The notes beneath the pieces were generated by a model. The model was given only the letters and a program-made list of their open reading frames with translations, did no database searches and was not told the DNA's origin. Made by a program: the position numbers and the translations under genes. From Cryomorphaceae bacterium (lineage in GTDB: Bacteria > Bacteroidota > Bacteroidia > Flavobacteriales_D > Crocinitomicaceae): a stretch of DNA of 22,101 nt. The stretch is taken from NCBI GenBank assembly GCA_027485365.1, contig JAIXRD010000179.1:1-22101 (forward strand), written 5' to 3'. This document shows positions 7,867 to 15,743 of the stretch, piece by piece (position 1 is the first letter of the stretch; each line of letters opens with the position of its first letter).

Positions 7867-8273
7867 TGAAGTCGCCTTCTGAGATTATTGAGCTAATGTT
7901 GGCTGGAGATGCCTTCAGTAATGGATTAGGCATGGAAGTGTTGCACATTGAGCCTGGTAAATGTACAATTAGAATGCAGGTGAATGCAGGAATGGTGAAC
8001 GGATTCAATATTGCGCACGGAGGAATTACCTACGCAATAGCGGATTCAGCGATGGCCTTTGCTTCAAATGCACATGGAGCGCAATGCGTCAGTATAGAAA
8101 CGGCGATTTCGCACATTATAAAAGTTCACATAAACGATGTATTAACCGCCTCTTGTACTACGCTTTCACGAAATCGAAAAGTGGGGATTTATGAGGTTAT
8201 GGTAACGAATCAATCCGATGAATTAGTCGCTCATTTCAAAGGAACGGTTTTAATCTCGGACCGGGAATGGTAA
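7866..8273 (+). CDS. paaI: PaaI-type hotdog-fold acyl-CoA thioesterase
   Basis: 135 residues from the ATG at 7866; this start aligns with the family, while the open frame upstream lies inside the hydrolase gene. The hotdog signature is NGFNIAHGGITYAIADSAMAFASN, with the His51-Gly-Gly oxyanion segment and the catalytic Asp60 of PaaI thioesterases, followed by SIETAISHIIKVHINDVLTASC. PaaI hydrolyses stalled hydroxyphenylacetyl-CoA intermediates to release CoA. No other phenylacetate catabolism gene is in the window, so the physiological substrate is open. It overlaps the metallo-hydrolase stop by one base. Confidence 0.85.
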   Translation: MKSPSEIIELMLAGDAFSNGLGMEVLHIEPGKCTIRMQVNAGMVNGFNIAHGGITYAIADSAMAFASNAHGAQCVSIETAISHIIKVHINDVLTASCTTLSRNRKVGIYEVMVTNQSDELVAHFKGTVLISDREW

Positions 8274-8483
8274 AAATGTTTTCTCTACTTTTTTGTCGCA
8301 CCCTTCGATATGATTCGACAGGCTGATCACTAGCTACTCAGGGTGCTGGTAGGAAAACAACTTTGGCAATCACCTTCGCCAGGCTTCGGTGGTAAATCTT
8401 GGATGTTTCGACTTCCAAGCCGAAGTTCGTGACATTGTTTTGCACCGTAACTTTAACCTTTTAATTCGTTACTATACGCCCTT
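8274..8483. repeat. Intergenic stretch with several short inverted repeats
   Basis: This 210-nt gap has no convincing ORF. It holds three hairpin-like units: CACCCT/AGGGTG (8299-8304/8340-8345), CACC/GGTG around TTCGCCAGGCTTC (8371-8391) and ACTTC/GAAGT (8411-8415/8422-8426). The wording (cccttcga, ttcgacaggct, ctcagggtg) resembles the dispersed TTCGA/CTCAGGGTG elements found between genes in many Bacteroidota, here degraded. No T tract follows any hairpin, so none is a standard terminator. Confidence 0.4.
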
Positions 8484-8786
8484 ATGAATCAACAATTATT
8501 TCCCAACGAAACCATATATGGTGCGAAAGAATACACCACTCGATATGCTACGTATTTAAAGACTTTAAGCGATCAGGAATTGTCCTCGGCCTTCAATCAA
8601 AAAGTTGGGATTCGCTACTTTAACTTCGCTATACAGGGATTTATGAAGGCGCTAATTCATGAAATGCAACAGCGTGATATTGATTTTTCGGCAATCAAAA
8701 CGTCAAATGGCATTAGCTGGGCGAATAATATTCGCATTGAGGATCAGGTGGTAAAGATCCAACACGCTGCTTTAATCAACAACTAA
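8484..8786 (+). CDS. Hypothetical protein, 100 aa
   Basis: I do not recognise this family. The protein is soluble, has no signal peptide and no cysteine, and is predicted mixed alpha/beta: a helical first half (YTTRYATYLKTLSDQELSSAFNQKVG), an amphipathic helix around 49-66 (FAIQGFMKALIHEMQQRDID) and a strand-like C-terminal third. The start is the first ATG, and base composition resembles neighbouring genes. It stands alone between the thioesterase operon and the converging icmF gene, 27 nt from the icmF stop, without a visible terminator or a clear -7 box. It is likely real, as it is a 100-codon ORF with no competing frame. Confidence 0.65.
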   Translation: MNQQLFPNETIYGAKEYTTRYATYLKTLSDQELSSAFNQKVGIRYFNFAIQGFMKALIHEMQQRDIDFSAIKTSNGISWANNIRIEDQVVKIQHAALINN

Positions 8787-8813
8787 GGACTAAGTACCCT
8801 TAACAAAAATAAC

Positions 8814-11800
8814 TTACATATTGCGTCGATACTGCCCTCCAACCTCAAACAAGGCCTCGGTAATCTGCCCCAGCGAAGCGTATTTGCAAGCTTCCATCAA
8901 TTGTTCAAACATGTTGCGGTTGTTGATGGCTGCTTCTTGTACCTTTTTAATGTGTTCCTGTGCAGTTTCACCATAGGTCTGATGCAATTCATCTAACATG
9001 TGGATTTGATATTGTTTTTCTTCTTCTGTCGCTCGAATCACTTCTTTAGGTAATACGGTAGGAGAACCTTTGGAACTTAAAAAGGTATTTACACCAATAA
9101 TTGGAAATTCTCCCGTATGTTTCAAGGTTTCATAATAAAGGGATTCTTCTTGAATCTTGGAACGCTGATACATGGTTTCCATGGCACCCAAAACGCCACC
9201 ACGTTCCGTTATGCGGTCGAATTCCGTGAGTACAGCTTCCTCGACTAAATCTGTTAATTCGTCAATAATAAATGAACCTTGAAGTGGATTTTCGTTTTTC
9301 GCTAAACCTAATTCACGGTTTATAATAAGCTGTATTGCCATTGCCCTGCGAACGGATTCTTCCGTCGGAGTGGTAATCGCCTCATCATACGCATTGGTAT
9401 GCAGGGAATTACAATTATCGTAAATGGCGTACAATGCTTGCAAGGTCGTACGAATATCATTGAAATCAATTTCCTGTGCGTGCAATGAACGACCTGATGT
9501 TTGAATGTGGTATTTTAACATTTGCGCTCTGGCATTTGCACCATATTTTTTCGCCAAGGCTTTTGCCCAAATTCGACGCGCTACTCTTCCAATCACCGCA
9601 TATTCAGGGTCGATTCCATTTGAGAAGAAAAACGATAGGTTAGGGCCAAAATCGTTGATGTCCATTCCTCGGCTTAAATAGTACTCTACATAGGTAAAGC
9701 CATTAGCTAGGGTGAATGCCAACTGAGTAATCGGATTCGCTCCGGCCTCTGCAATGTGATAACCAGAGATCGAAACGGAATAAAAGTTTCGCACTGCATG
9801 ATCAATGAAATACGATTGGACATCACCCATCAAACGAAGCGCGAATTCAGTAGAGAAAATACATGTATTTTGTGCTTGATCTTCTTTTAAGATATCGGCT
9901 TGTACCGTACCTCGAACTTGCTTTAAGGTGTCTGATTTAATTTGTGCATAAACGTCAGCCGGTAAGACTTGGTCTCCCGTAACTCCGAGAAGCATCAAGC
10001 CTAACCCGTCATTTCCTTCCGGAAGTTCACCTTGATATCGTGGTCGTTCGGTACCTTTGGCTTGGTAAATAGCTGCAATCTTAGCCTCTATATCCGATGC
10101 TAACCCATGTGTTTTAATGTACTTTTCGCAGTTCTGATCGATCGCAGCATTCATGAAAAACCCGAGAAGCATCGGTGCGGGACCATTAATGGTCATTGAC
10201 ACTGAGGTCGCAGGATGACTTAAGTCGAACCCTGAATACAGTTTTTTGGCATCGTCTAAACAGCAGATAGAAACTCCTGAATTTCCAATTTTTCCATAAA
10301 TATCCGGACGAACTGCGGGGTCGTTTCCATACAGTGTCACAGAGTCAAAGGCTGTAGAGAGCCGTTTTGCCGGCATGCCTAAACTTACATAATGGAATCG
10401 TTTGTTCGTGCGTTCTGGTCCGCCTTCCCCAGCGAACATACGTGTTGGGTCTTCTCCTTCTCGCTTAAAGGGAAATAAGCCAGATGTATACGGGAATTCT
10501 CCTGGGAAATTTTCTTGGAGAACCCAACGTAAGATATCGCCCCAGCTGGAATAACGCGGTGATGCAACTTTTGGGATTTGCGAATGAGATAAAGACTCCG
10601 TATGCGTTTTGATGCTTAATACCTTGTCGCGAACTTTGAACTCATATTCTGGGTTTTTGAAGGCTTGCTTCTTGCTTTCCCAATGCTGTATAATTTCCCA
10701 GTTTTTCGGGTCGAAATTAAGCTTCTCTTGTTCGAAGGCCTCTTGCAATCCTTTAATTAAACGGTCTTTGTCTTCAATGGATGATTTCGAAAGGGTTTCA
10801 ATGGAACTCTGAAGCCCCTGTAATTTCTCAGCAACCACTACTTGTTTATTAACCCAGTGGTCGTAGGCTCGATTGTTTTCTGAAATCTCCGAAAGGTATC
10901 GCGTTCGATCGGGCGGAATCACAAAGATTTTCTCCGACATTTCATTGGTGATTTCAAAGGTTGAATGCAAGGCTGCACCTGATTTTTCTACGACTTTGTC
11001 CATGATTACCTTGTATAAGGTGTTCATACCGGGGTCATTAAATTGCGAGGCTATTGTGCCATATACCGGCATGTCATCTACCTTTTCGTCCCATAGGTTA
11101 TGGTTGCGTTGATATTGTTTTCGCACATCACGAAGCGCATCTAAGGCACCCCGTTTGTCGAATTTATTTAGGGCAATAACATCGGCAAAATCTAACATGT
11201 CTATTTTCTCAAGTTGAGTTGCTGCACCATATTCAGGCGTCATGACATAGAGAGAAAGGTCGCTGTGGTCAAGTATTTCTGTATCGGATTGACCAATACC
11301 AGAAGTTTCAAGAATAATTAAATCATATCCAGCTACTTTCAGTATAGAGATGGCTTCTGCTACATGTTTTGAAAGTGCAAGGTTCGATTGTCGGGTAGCT
11401 AATGAGCGCATATACACCCGTTCATTTTTTATCGAATTCATTCGAATTCTATCTCCAAGTAAGGCTCCTCCTGTTTTTCTTTTCGAAGGATCTACGGAAA
11501 CAACAGCAATGTGTTTATCTTGAAAATCGATTAAAAACCTGCGAACTAATTCATCCACGAGGGAGGATTTTCCTGCCCCACCGGTTCCGGTAATTCCTAG
11601 AACAGGTGTTTTAATGGTTTTCGCCTTATCACGAATTTCAGACAAGGTTTTTTCATGTGCTTCAGCATAATTTTCAGCACCAGAAATAACACGAGCAATT
11701 GCAGGGACATCCTTAATGGTTAGCATGCTTGCATTTGAAGGTAGCTTCTCGCCAACAGCAAAATCGCATTGTTTAATCAGGTCATTAATCATACCCTGTA

Positions 11801-12194
11801 ATCCCATGGAACGACCATCGTCTGGATGATAGATTCGAGCAATACCATATCCATGAAGTTCTTCAATTTCTGCGGGTAAAATGGTTCCACCCCCTCCACC
11901 GAAAATTTTTATGTGCGGCGCACCTTTTTCCTTGAGCAAGTCGTACATGTACTTAAAGTATTCCATGTGTCCTCCTTGATATGAGGTCATGGCAATCGCC
12001 TGAGCGTCTTCTTGAATTGCACAATTCACTACTTCTTCTACGGAACGGTCATGACCTAAATGAATTACTTCACACCCAGTAGCCTGAATGATTCGGCGCA
12101 TAATGTTAATCGCTGCATCGTGTCCATCAAATAAGGACGCGGCAGTAACAATTCGGATTTTATGATTTGGGATATACGGGCTAACAGGTTCCAT
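8814..12194 (-). CDS. icmF: Fused B12-dependent isobutyryl-CoA mutase with G-protein chaperone (IcmF)
   Basis: 1126 residues. Domain order is diagnostic of IcmF: a B12-binding Rossmann domain (~12-145, with DGHD at 23-26 and His25 as lower cobalt ligand, TSYQGGH, and IFGGGGGTI), then a MeaB-like GTPase chaperone (~165-420, P-loop GTGGAGKSS ~203-211, base-recognition NKFD near 345), a helical linker, and the substrate-binding TIM-barrel mutase (~560-1126). The segment FPFKREGEDPTRMFAGEGG is the IcmF form of the acyl-CoA site, not that of methylmalonyl-CoA mutase. It interconverts isobutyryl-CoA and n-butyryl-CoA, and some members act on isovaleryl/pivalyl-CoA. Length and motifs are complete. 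A TATTTTTA box lies exactly 16 nt before the ATG, so icmF may have its own promoter although the 74-aa gene ends only 31 nt upstream. Confidence 0.95.
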   Translation of the reverse strand: MEPVSPYIPNHKIRIVTAASLFDGHDAAINIMRRIIQATGCEVIHLGHDRSVEEVVNCAIQEDAQAIAMTSYQGGHMEYFKYMYDLLKEKGAPHIKIFGGGGGTILPAEIEELHGYGIARIYHPDDGRSMGLQGMINDLIKQCDFAVGEKLPSNASMLTIKDVPAIARVISGAENYAEAHEKTLSEIRDKAKTIKTPVLGITGTGGAGKSSLVDELVRRFLIDFQDKHIAVVSVDPSKRKTGGALLGDRIRMNSIKNERVYMRSLATRQSNLALSKHVAEAISILKVAGYDLIILETSGIGQSDTEILDHSDLSLYVMTPEYGAATQLEKIDMLDFADVIALNKFDKRGALDALRDVRKQYQRNHNLWDEKVDDMPVYGTIASQFNDPGMNTLYKVIMDKVVEKSGAALHSTFEITNEMSEKIFVIPPDRTRYLSEISENNRAYDHWVNKQVVVAEKLQGLQSSIETLSKSSIEDKDRLIKGLQEAFEQEKLNFDPKNWEIIQHWESKKQAFKNPEYEFKVRDKVLSIKTHTESLSHSQIPKVASPRYSSWGDILRWVLQENFPGEFPYTSGLFPFKREGEDPTRMFAGEGGPERTNKRFHYVSLGMPAKRLSTAFDSVTLYGNDPAVRPDIYGKIGNSGVSICCLDDAKKLYSGFDLSHPATSVSMTINGPAPMLLGFFMNAAIDQNCEKYIKTHGLASDIEAKIAAIYQAKGTERPRYQGELPEGNDGLGLMLLGVTGDQVLPADVYAQIKSDTLKQVRGTVQADILKEDQAQNTCIFSTEFALRLMGDVQSYFIDHAVRNFYSVSISGYHIAEAGANPITQLAFTLANGFTYVEYYLSRGMDINDFGPNLSFFFSNGIDPEYAVIGRVARRIWAKALAKKYGANARAQMLKYHIQTSGRSLHAQEIDFNDIRTTLQALYAIYDNCNSLHTNAYDEAITTPTEESVRRAMAIQLIINRELGLAKNENPLQGSFIIDELTDLVEEAVLTEFDRITERGGVLGAMETMYQRSKIQEESLYYETLKHTGEFPIIGVNTFLSSKGSPTVLPKEVIRATEEEKQYQIHMLDELHQTYGETAQEHIKKVQEAAINNRNMFEQLMEACKYASLGQITEALFEVGGQYRRNM

Positions 12195-12210
12195 GCAAAT
12201 AATTGTGCCG

Positions 12211-12218
12211 TAAAAATA
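12211..12218 (-). promoter_or_regulatory. Putative internal -7 element of icmF
   Basis: TATTTTTA on the minus strand (7 of 8 of TAnnTTTG) ends 16 nt before the icmF ATG, matching the spacing seen at other promoters here. No TTG is seen at -33. It lies between icmF and the upstream 74-aa gene. Confidence 0.4.
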
Positions 12219-12225
12219 AGGAAAT

Positions 12226-12450
12226 TTAGCCGTTTATTAGTGCTTCAATTTCCTTTTCATCCGCAAGTAAATAACAATCGGATTCGTTTAACATCTCTTG
12301 AATGCGCAGTGTTTCGAAATAGGTGTTGGCCTTAATTTCAAGTATTATTTTCTTGCTGCCAATAAGCTGAATTTCGGTAAAATGGGACGGGTCGGTGATT
12401 TTGTAAAAATTCTTACCGGACAGGTGTTTTCGGTATTGCGGAAAGCCCAT
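12226..12450 (-). CDS. Conserved small protein of unknown function, 74 aa
   Basis: 74 residues beginning GFPQYRKHLSGKNFYKI, with a beta-rich middle (FTEIQLIGSKKIILEIKA) and a C-terminal helical, acidic end (LLADEKEIEALING). I recall similar short proteins starting with FPQYRK as conserved hypotheticals in Bacteroidota, but know no function. No signal peptide or membrane segment is seen. Its ATG shares one base with the stop of the alpha/beta hydrolase (TAATG), so it is translationally coupled to it, and it lies 31 nt upstream of icmF. Confidence 0.8.
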   Translation of the reverse strand: MGFPQYRKHLSGKNFYKITDPSHFTEIQLIGSKKIILEIKANTYFETLRIQEMLNESDCYLLADEKEIEALING

Positions 12451-13223
12451 TATCCTTGTTTGTGAATAAATTCAATGGCCAACTTGTTGAACGCCTCCGG
12501 TTGTTCCACATTCACTACATGTCCGCATTGATCAACTATTTCAAGGGTTAAGTTTGGATTGCCTTTAACAATTTCTTTTGCTGTTCCTACGAATAAGTGG
12601 TCTTCACTTCCCATGATATAAAGTGCTTTTTCATCTTTATTTTCATGATGAAGGTAGGTGAGGTATTTGGTTAAACGTCCGGTTAATTTAAACCATCGTT
12701 TGAACTCTTTATTCATTAGTTTTTTTGCCTCACCAATAAAGATAATACGCGATTCCTTATGATTTTTTTTAGGCATCATGATGTTGGCAAACAGCTTATA
12801 TAGCGCCATGTAAGGCAATACGGGTTCCAAGGTTCTTCCGAGCTTTAGAAAAAATCTTGATTTAATATCCATTTGGGTAATCGCTCCAGCAAAAATCATG
12901 GATTTAACCATTTTAGGGTAATTCACAGCGATTTGGCGGATGACGATACTTCCCAACGAGACACCAATAAAGTGCGCTTTTTGGATATTGAGAAAATCGA
13001 TAACTTCAGCCACTTCTTTTGCGATTAACTCAAATGAGTATTTGCGGTGTTGAGGAAGGCCTTGGGATTTCCCATGTCCTCGTAGATCAATAAGCACGAC
13101 GTTAAAATGCTCTTGAAAATCCCTAATCTGTTTGAACCAAACATTAGAACTTCCTCCAAAGCCATGAATGAAAACTGTCCATTCGGTGCTATTTGGATGA
13201 GTAAGTACTTTATGATGAAGCAT
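12450..13223 (-). CDS. Alpha/beta-fold hydrolase
   Basis: 257 residues from the ATG at 13223. A TTG two codons upstream keeps the frame open, but it lies inside a -7-like box, so ATG is preferred. The catalytic triad is visible: nucleophile Ser89 in GVSLG, Asp208 in MGSEDH and His235 in CGHVVNVEQPE. HGFGGSS (20-26) forms the oxyanion hole, and DLRGHGKS is the usual strand 4-helix loop. A cap of ~60 residues (~125-185) carries many basic residues. The family includes esterases, lactonases and MhpC/BioH-like enzymes; the substrate is not predictable. It is the first gene of a run with the 74-aa gene and icmF, which might suggest an acyl-ester or acyl-CoA related role, but that is inference. Confidence 0.88.
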   Translation of the reverse strand: MLHHKVLTHPNSTEWTVFIHGFGGSSNVWFKQIRDFQEHFNVVLIDLRGHGKSQGLPQHRKYSFELIAKEVAEVIDFLNIQKAHFIGVSLGSIVIRQIAVNYPKMVKSMIFAGAITQMDIKSRFFLKLGRTLEPVLPYMALYKLFANIMMPKKNHKESRIIFIGEAKKLMNKEFKRWFKLTGRLTKYLTYLHHENKDEKALYIMGSEDHLFVGTAKEIVKGNPNLTLEIVDQCGHVVNVEQPEAFNKLAIEFIHKQG

Positions 13224-13226
13224 GCG

Positions 13227-13234
13227 CAAAAATA
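13227..13234 (-). promoter_or_regulatory. -7-like box next to the hydrolase ATG, inside the dnaK terminator T tract
   Basis: TATTTTTG on the minus strand matches TAnnTTTG and ends 3 nt before the ATG at 13223. It coincides with the T-rich tail of the dnaK terminator, so a chance match is possible. No -33 TTG is present because that position is in the terminator hairpin. Confidence 0.35.
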
Positions 13235-13258
13235 GAAAAAGGGCTCCGAAGAGCCCTT
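13231..13258 (-). terminator. Rho-independent terminator of dnaK
   Basis: On the minus strand, AAGGGCTC and GAGCCCTT form a perfect 8-bp stem closed by a TTCG tetraloop (plus-strand 13239-13246, 13247-13250, 13251-13258), followed by TTTTTCTATT. It lies 21 nt beyond the dnaK stop. Confidence 0.88.
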
Positions 13259-13279
13259 ATGTTTTTAATATAAGTACGA

Positions 13280-15187
13280 TTATTTTTTATCGTTTACTTC
13301 TTCGAAGTCTACATCGGTTACTTCGTCGTCAGGATTTCCAGAACCGGTTTGTTCACCGCCTTCGGTTGAAGCACCGCCCTGTGCATTCGCTGCATTATAC
13401 ATGTCTTGCGATGCTGCTTGGAAGACTTGGTTTAGTTTTTCCATTGCAGGCTCAAGGTTTTCCATGTTTTTTGCTTCGAATTCTTTTTTCAATTCACTCA
13501 ATGCATCTTCAATTCCTTGTTTTTTATCTGCTGGTATTTTATCACCGTATTCTTTCAATTGGCGTTCCGTTTGGAATATCGTAGAATCTGCTTTGTTGAT
13601 TAAATCTACCTCTTCACGCTTTTTCTTGTCGGATTCGGCATTCGCTTGTGCTTCAGCCTTCATGCGCTCGATTTCTTCGTCGCTCAAGCCAGACTTAGAC
13701 TCAATTTTAATGGATTGTTCTTTACCTGTTCCTTTGTCTTTAGCAGAAATATTCATGATACCGTTCGCATCAATATCAAAGGTTACCTCAATTTGTGGCA
13801 CACCTCTAGGCGCTGGTGGAATATCAGACAATTGAAATCTCCCTAAGGTTTTGTTGTCTCCTGCCATAGCACGTTCACCTTGAAGTACATGGATATCTAC
13901 TGCGGGCTGACTGTCTGATGCTGTAGAGAAAACCTCTGATTTTTTCGTTGGAATGGTTGTGTTTGCCTCGATGAGCTTCGTAAATACACCACCCATGGTT
14001 TCAATCCCTAATGAAAGTGGAATGACATCAAGTAGTAATACATCTTTAACTTCACCGGTAAGCACACCTCCTTGAATTGCAGCACCAACGGCTACCACTT
14101 CGTCAGGATTTACCCCTTTTGATGGTGCTTTACCGAAGAACTTCTCAACCGCATCTTGAATAATTGGAATACGAGTTGAACCACCAACTAAGATTACTTC
14201 GTTAATGTCTTTTGGACTCAATCCAGCATTCTTTAGTGCAGAACGACAAGGTGCGATTGTTCGTTCAACGATTTCTGAAATCAATTGCTCGAATTTTGCA
14301 CGCTGTAAGGTTCTAACCAAGTGTTTTGGAATACCATTCACCGGCATGATATACGGTAAGTTGATTTCACTTGAAGTGGTTGATGAAAGTTCGATTTTAG
14401 CTTTTTCTGCGGCTTCTTTCAATCGTTGAAGAGCCATAGGGTCTTCTCTAAGATCAATTCCTTCTTCACTTTTGAATTCGTCGGCCAACCAGTTAATGAT
14501 TGCGTTATCTACGTCGTCTCCTCCAAGGTGCGTATCTCCGTCGGTAGAAAGTACTTCAAAAACACCGTCTCCAAGTTCAAGGATGGATACATCATGTGTT
14601 CCACCACCGAAATCGAAAACAACGATTTTTTGATCGATACCTTTTTTGTCTAATCCGTAGGCAAGCGCCGCTGCTGTTGGTTCGTTAATAATTCGTTTGA
14701 TTGTTAATCCCGCGATTTCACCGGCTTCTTTGGTTGCTTGACGTTGCGCATCATTAAAGTATGCAGGCACAGTAACTACAGCTTCCGTTACTTCTGTTCC
14801 TAAATAATCTTCTGCAGTTTTTTTCATTTTTTGCAAAATGATGGCAGAAATTTCTTGTGGAGAATATAAGCGGTCATCGATTTTTACCCGTGGCGTATTG
14901 TTTTCGCCTTTTACTACCTCATAAGGAACGCGCTTTGTTTCTGCGACTGAATCGTCATAGCTGCTTCCCATGAATCGCTTAATCGAGTAGATTGTTTTTG
15001 TTGGATTAGTGATTGCTTGACGTTTTGCTGGATCCCCAACTTTTCGCTCGCCTCCATCTATAAATGCAACTACTGATGGCGTAGTTCTTTTTCCTTCTGA
15101 GTTTGTGATTACCACTGGCTCGTTTCCTTCCATGACCGATACGCAAGAGTTTGTGGTACCTAAGTCAATTCCAATTATTTTTCCCAT
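13280..15187 (-). CDS. dnaK: Chaperone protein DnaK (Hsp70)
   Basis: 635 residues, full length. The nucleotide-binding domain (~1-380) carries IIGIDLGTTNSCVSVMEG at the N-terminus, VTVPAYFNDAQRQATKEAG, the phosphate-2 signature FDFGGGTHDVSIL and VILVGGSTRIP. The interdomain linker VLLLDVIPLSLGIE is intact, followed by the peptide-binding beta-domain and alpha-helical lid and a Gly/Glu-rich tail ending in an EEV-type end (DFEEVNDKK). It is an ATP-driven cytosolic chaperone. grpE and dnaJ are not adjacent, so dnaK is monocistronic here with its own terminator. No CIRCE operator is seen upstream. The 145-nt leader region has a 6-bp inverted repeat. Confidence 0.98.
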   Translation of the reverse strand: MGKIIGIDLGTTNSCVSVMEGNEPVVITNSEGKRTTPSVVAFIDGGERKVGDPAKRQAITNPTKTIYSIKRFMGSSYDDSVAETKRVPYEVVKGENNTPRVKIDDRLYSPQEISAIILQKMKKTAEDYLGTEVTEAVVTVPAYFNDAQRQATKEAGEIAGLTIKRIINEPTAAALAYGLDKKGIDQKIVVFDFGGGTHDVSILELGDGVFEVLSTDGDTHLGGDDVDNAIINWLADEFKSEEGIDLREDPMALQRLKEAAEKAKIELSSTTSSEINLPYIMPVNGIPKHLVRTLQRAKFEQLISEIVERTIAPCRSALKNAGLSPKDINEVILVGGSTRIPIIQDAVEKFFGKAPSKGVNPDEVVAVGAAIQGGVLTGEVKDVLLLDVIPLSLGIETMGGVFTKLIEANTTIPTKKSEVFSTASDSQPAVDIHVLQGERAMAGDNKTLGRFQLSDIPPAPRGVPQIEVTFDIDANGIMNISAKDKGTGKEQSIKIESKSGLSDEEIERMKAEAQANAESDKKKREEVDLINKADSTIFQTERQLKEYGDKIPADKKQGIEDALSELKKEFEAKNMENLEPAMEKLNQVFQAASQDMYNAANAQGGASTEGGEQTGSGNPDDEVTDVDFEEVNDKK

Positions 15188-15332
15188 GTTAACTTTTGTT
15201 TTTAAATGTTGACATCACCCCATTTTCAATTAATGTGCCATGCATCTATCTCGTGAAATTATATGACAAAGAGATAAACACGGCAGGGTTAAGGTGACGA
15301 TTTGGCAGAATTCCTGAGTTTTACCCCTTGGA
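15188..15332. other. dnaK upstream region
   Basis: A 145-nt gap between dnaK and the upstream membrane-protein gene on the same strand. It has no ORF. It contains an inverted repeat TATCTC-N18-GAGATA (15247-15252 and 15271-15276), a 7-of-8 -7 box TCTCTTTG on the minus strand (15267-15274) without a -33 TTG, and no CIRCE element. The dnaK promoter must lie here, but I cannot fix its position. Confidence 0.4.
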
Positions 15333-15743
15333 TTATGCCGTTTTAGCTAGTTTTGATTTTGTAGCTAACCAAGCCATGGGAATATATGCCAAGCTCAAGT
15401 CTAGAATATCAAACCACAAGGGGGCATTAATCATAAAAACAGCCACGACACCACCAATAAAAAACAAGAAGCCAATTGTATAAACAACCCAAGTGGCATA
15501 TGTTCTCACAAGTAATAGTGCAATCAAACAACCACTTAGTGTGCCCATGGCATGCGCTATGAAAGGGAAAATATAATATTTAAACGGTAGTTCACTAAAG
15601 GCTTTCATTCCTTCAGTAGTATTAAAATTTACGCCGTTCGGATATGGGAATATTTTCATTCCTAATTCAATGAAACTGCCATTCACCATGGCACCTACAA
15701 AAAGACCAAGGAATAATCCTAGAATTATTCGAAGGACATTCAT
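15333..15743 (-). CDS. Four-helix membrane protein of unknown function
   Basis: 136 residues with four hydrophobic segments: ~4-21 (small-residue-rich, GLFLGLFVGAMVNGS), ~56-80, ~84-105 and ~110-127, and a basic cytoplasmic tail. A ~35-residue loop between helices 1 and 2 contains PYPNGVNF. Similar proteins are common as conserved hypotheticals in Bacteroidota, and I know no function. Its ATG shares one base with the lpdA stop (TAATG), so it is co-translated with lipoamide dehydrogenase. A link to that enzyme beyond co-expression is not evident. Confidence 0.8.
   Translation of the reverse strand: MNVLRIILGLFLGLFVGAMVNGSFIELGMKIFPYPNGVNFNTTEGMKAFSELPFKYYIFPFIAHAMGTLSGCLIALLLVRTYATWVVYTIGFLFFIGGVVAVFMINAPLWFDILDLSLAYIPMAWLATKSKLAKTA

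Noticed and set aside
13224..13229. TTG start two codons upstream for the alpha/beta hydrolase.
   Set aside because: It overlaps the -7-like box, and the ATG at 13223 is the simpler start.
13222..14653. Several open frames of 60-144 codons on the plus strand across dnaK.
   Set aside because: They are antisense shadows of a highly conserved gene, with no recognisable domains and skewed composition.
15225..15240. Sigma-54-like promoter TGGCAC-N5-TTGA upstream of dnaK (minus strand).
   Set aside because: The -12 element has GA where GC is nearly invariant, and no activator site is visible. A single partial match in AT-rich DNA is weak evidence.
15188..15332. CIRCE or HrcA operator for dnaK.
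   Set aside because: No TTAGCACTC-N9-GAGTGCTAA-like sequence is present; the only inverted repeat has different arms and spacing.
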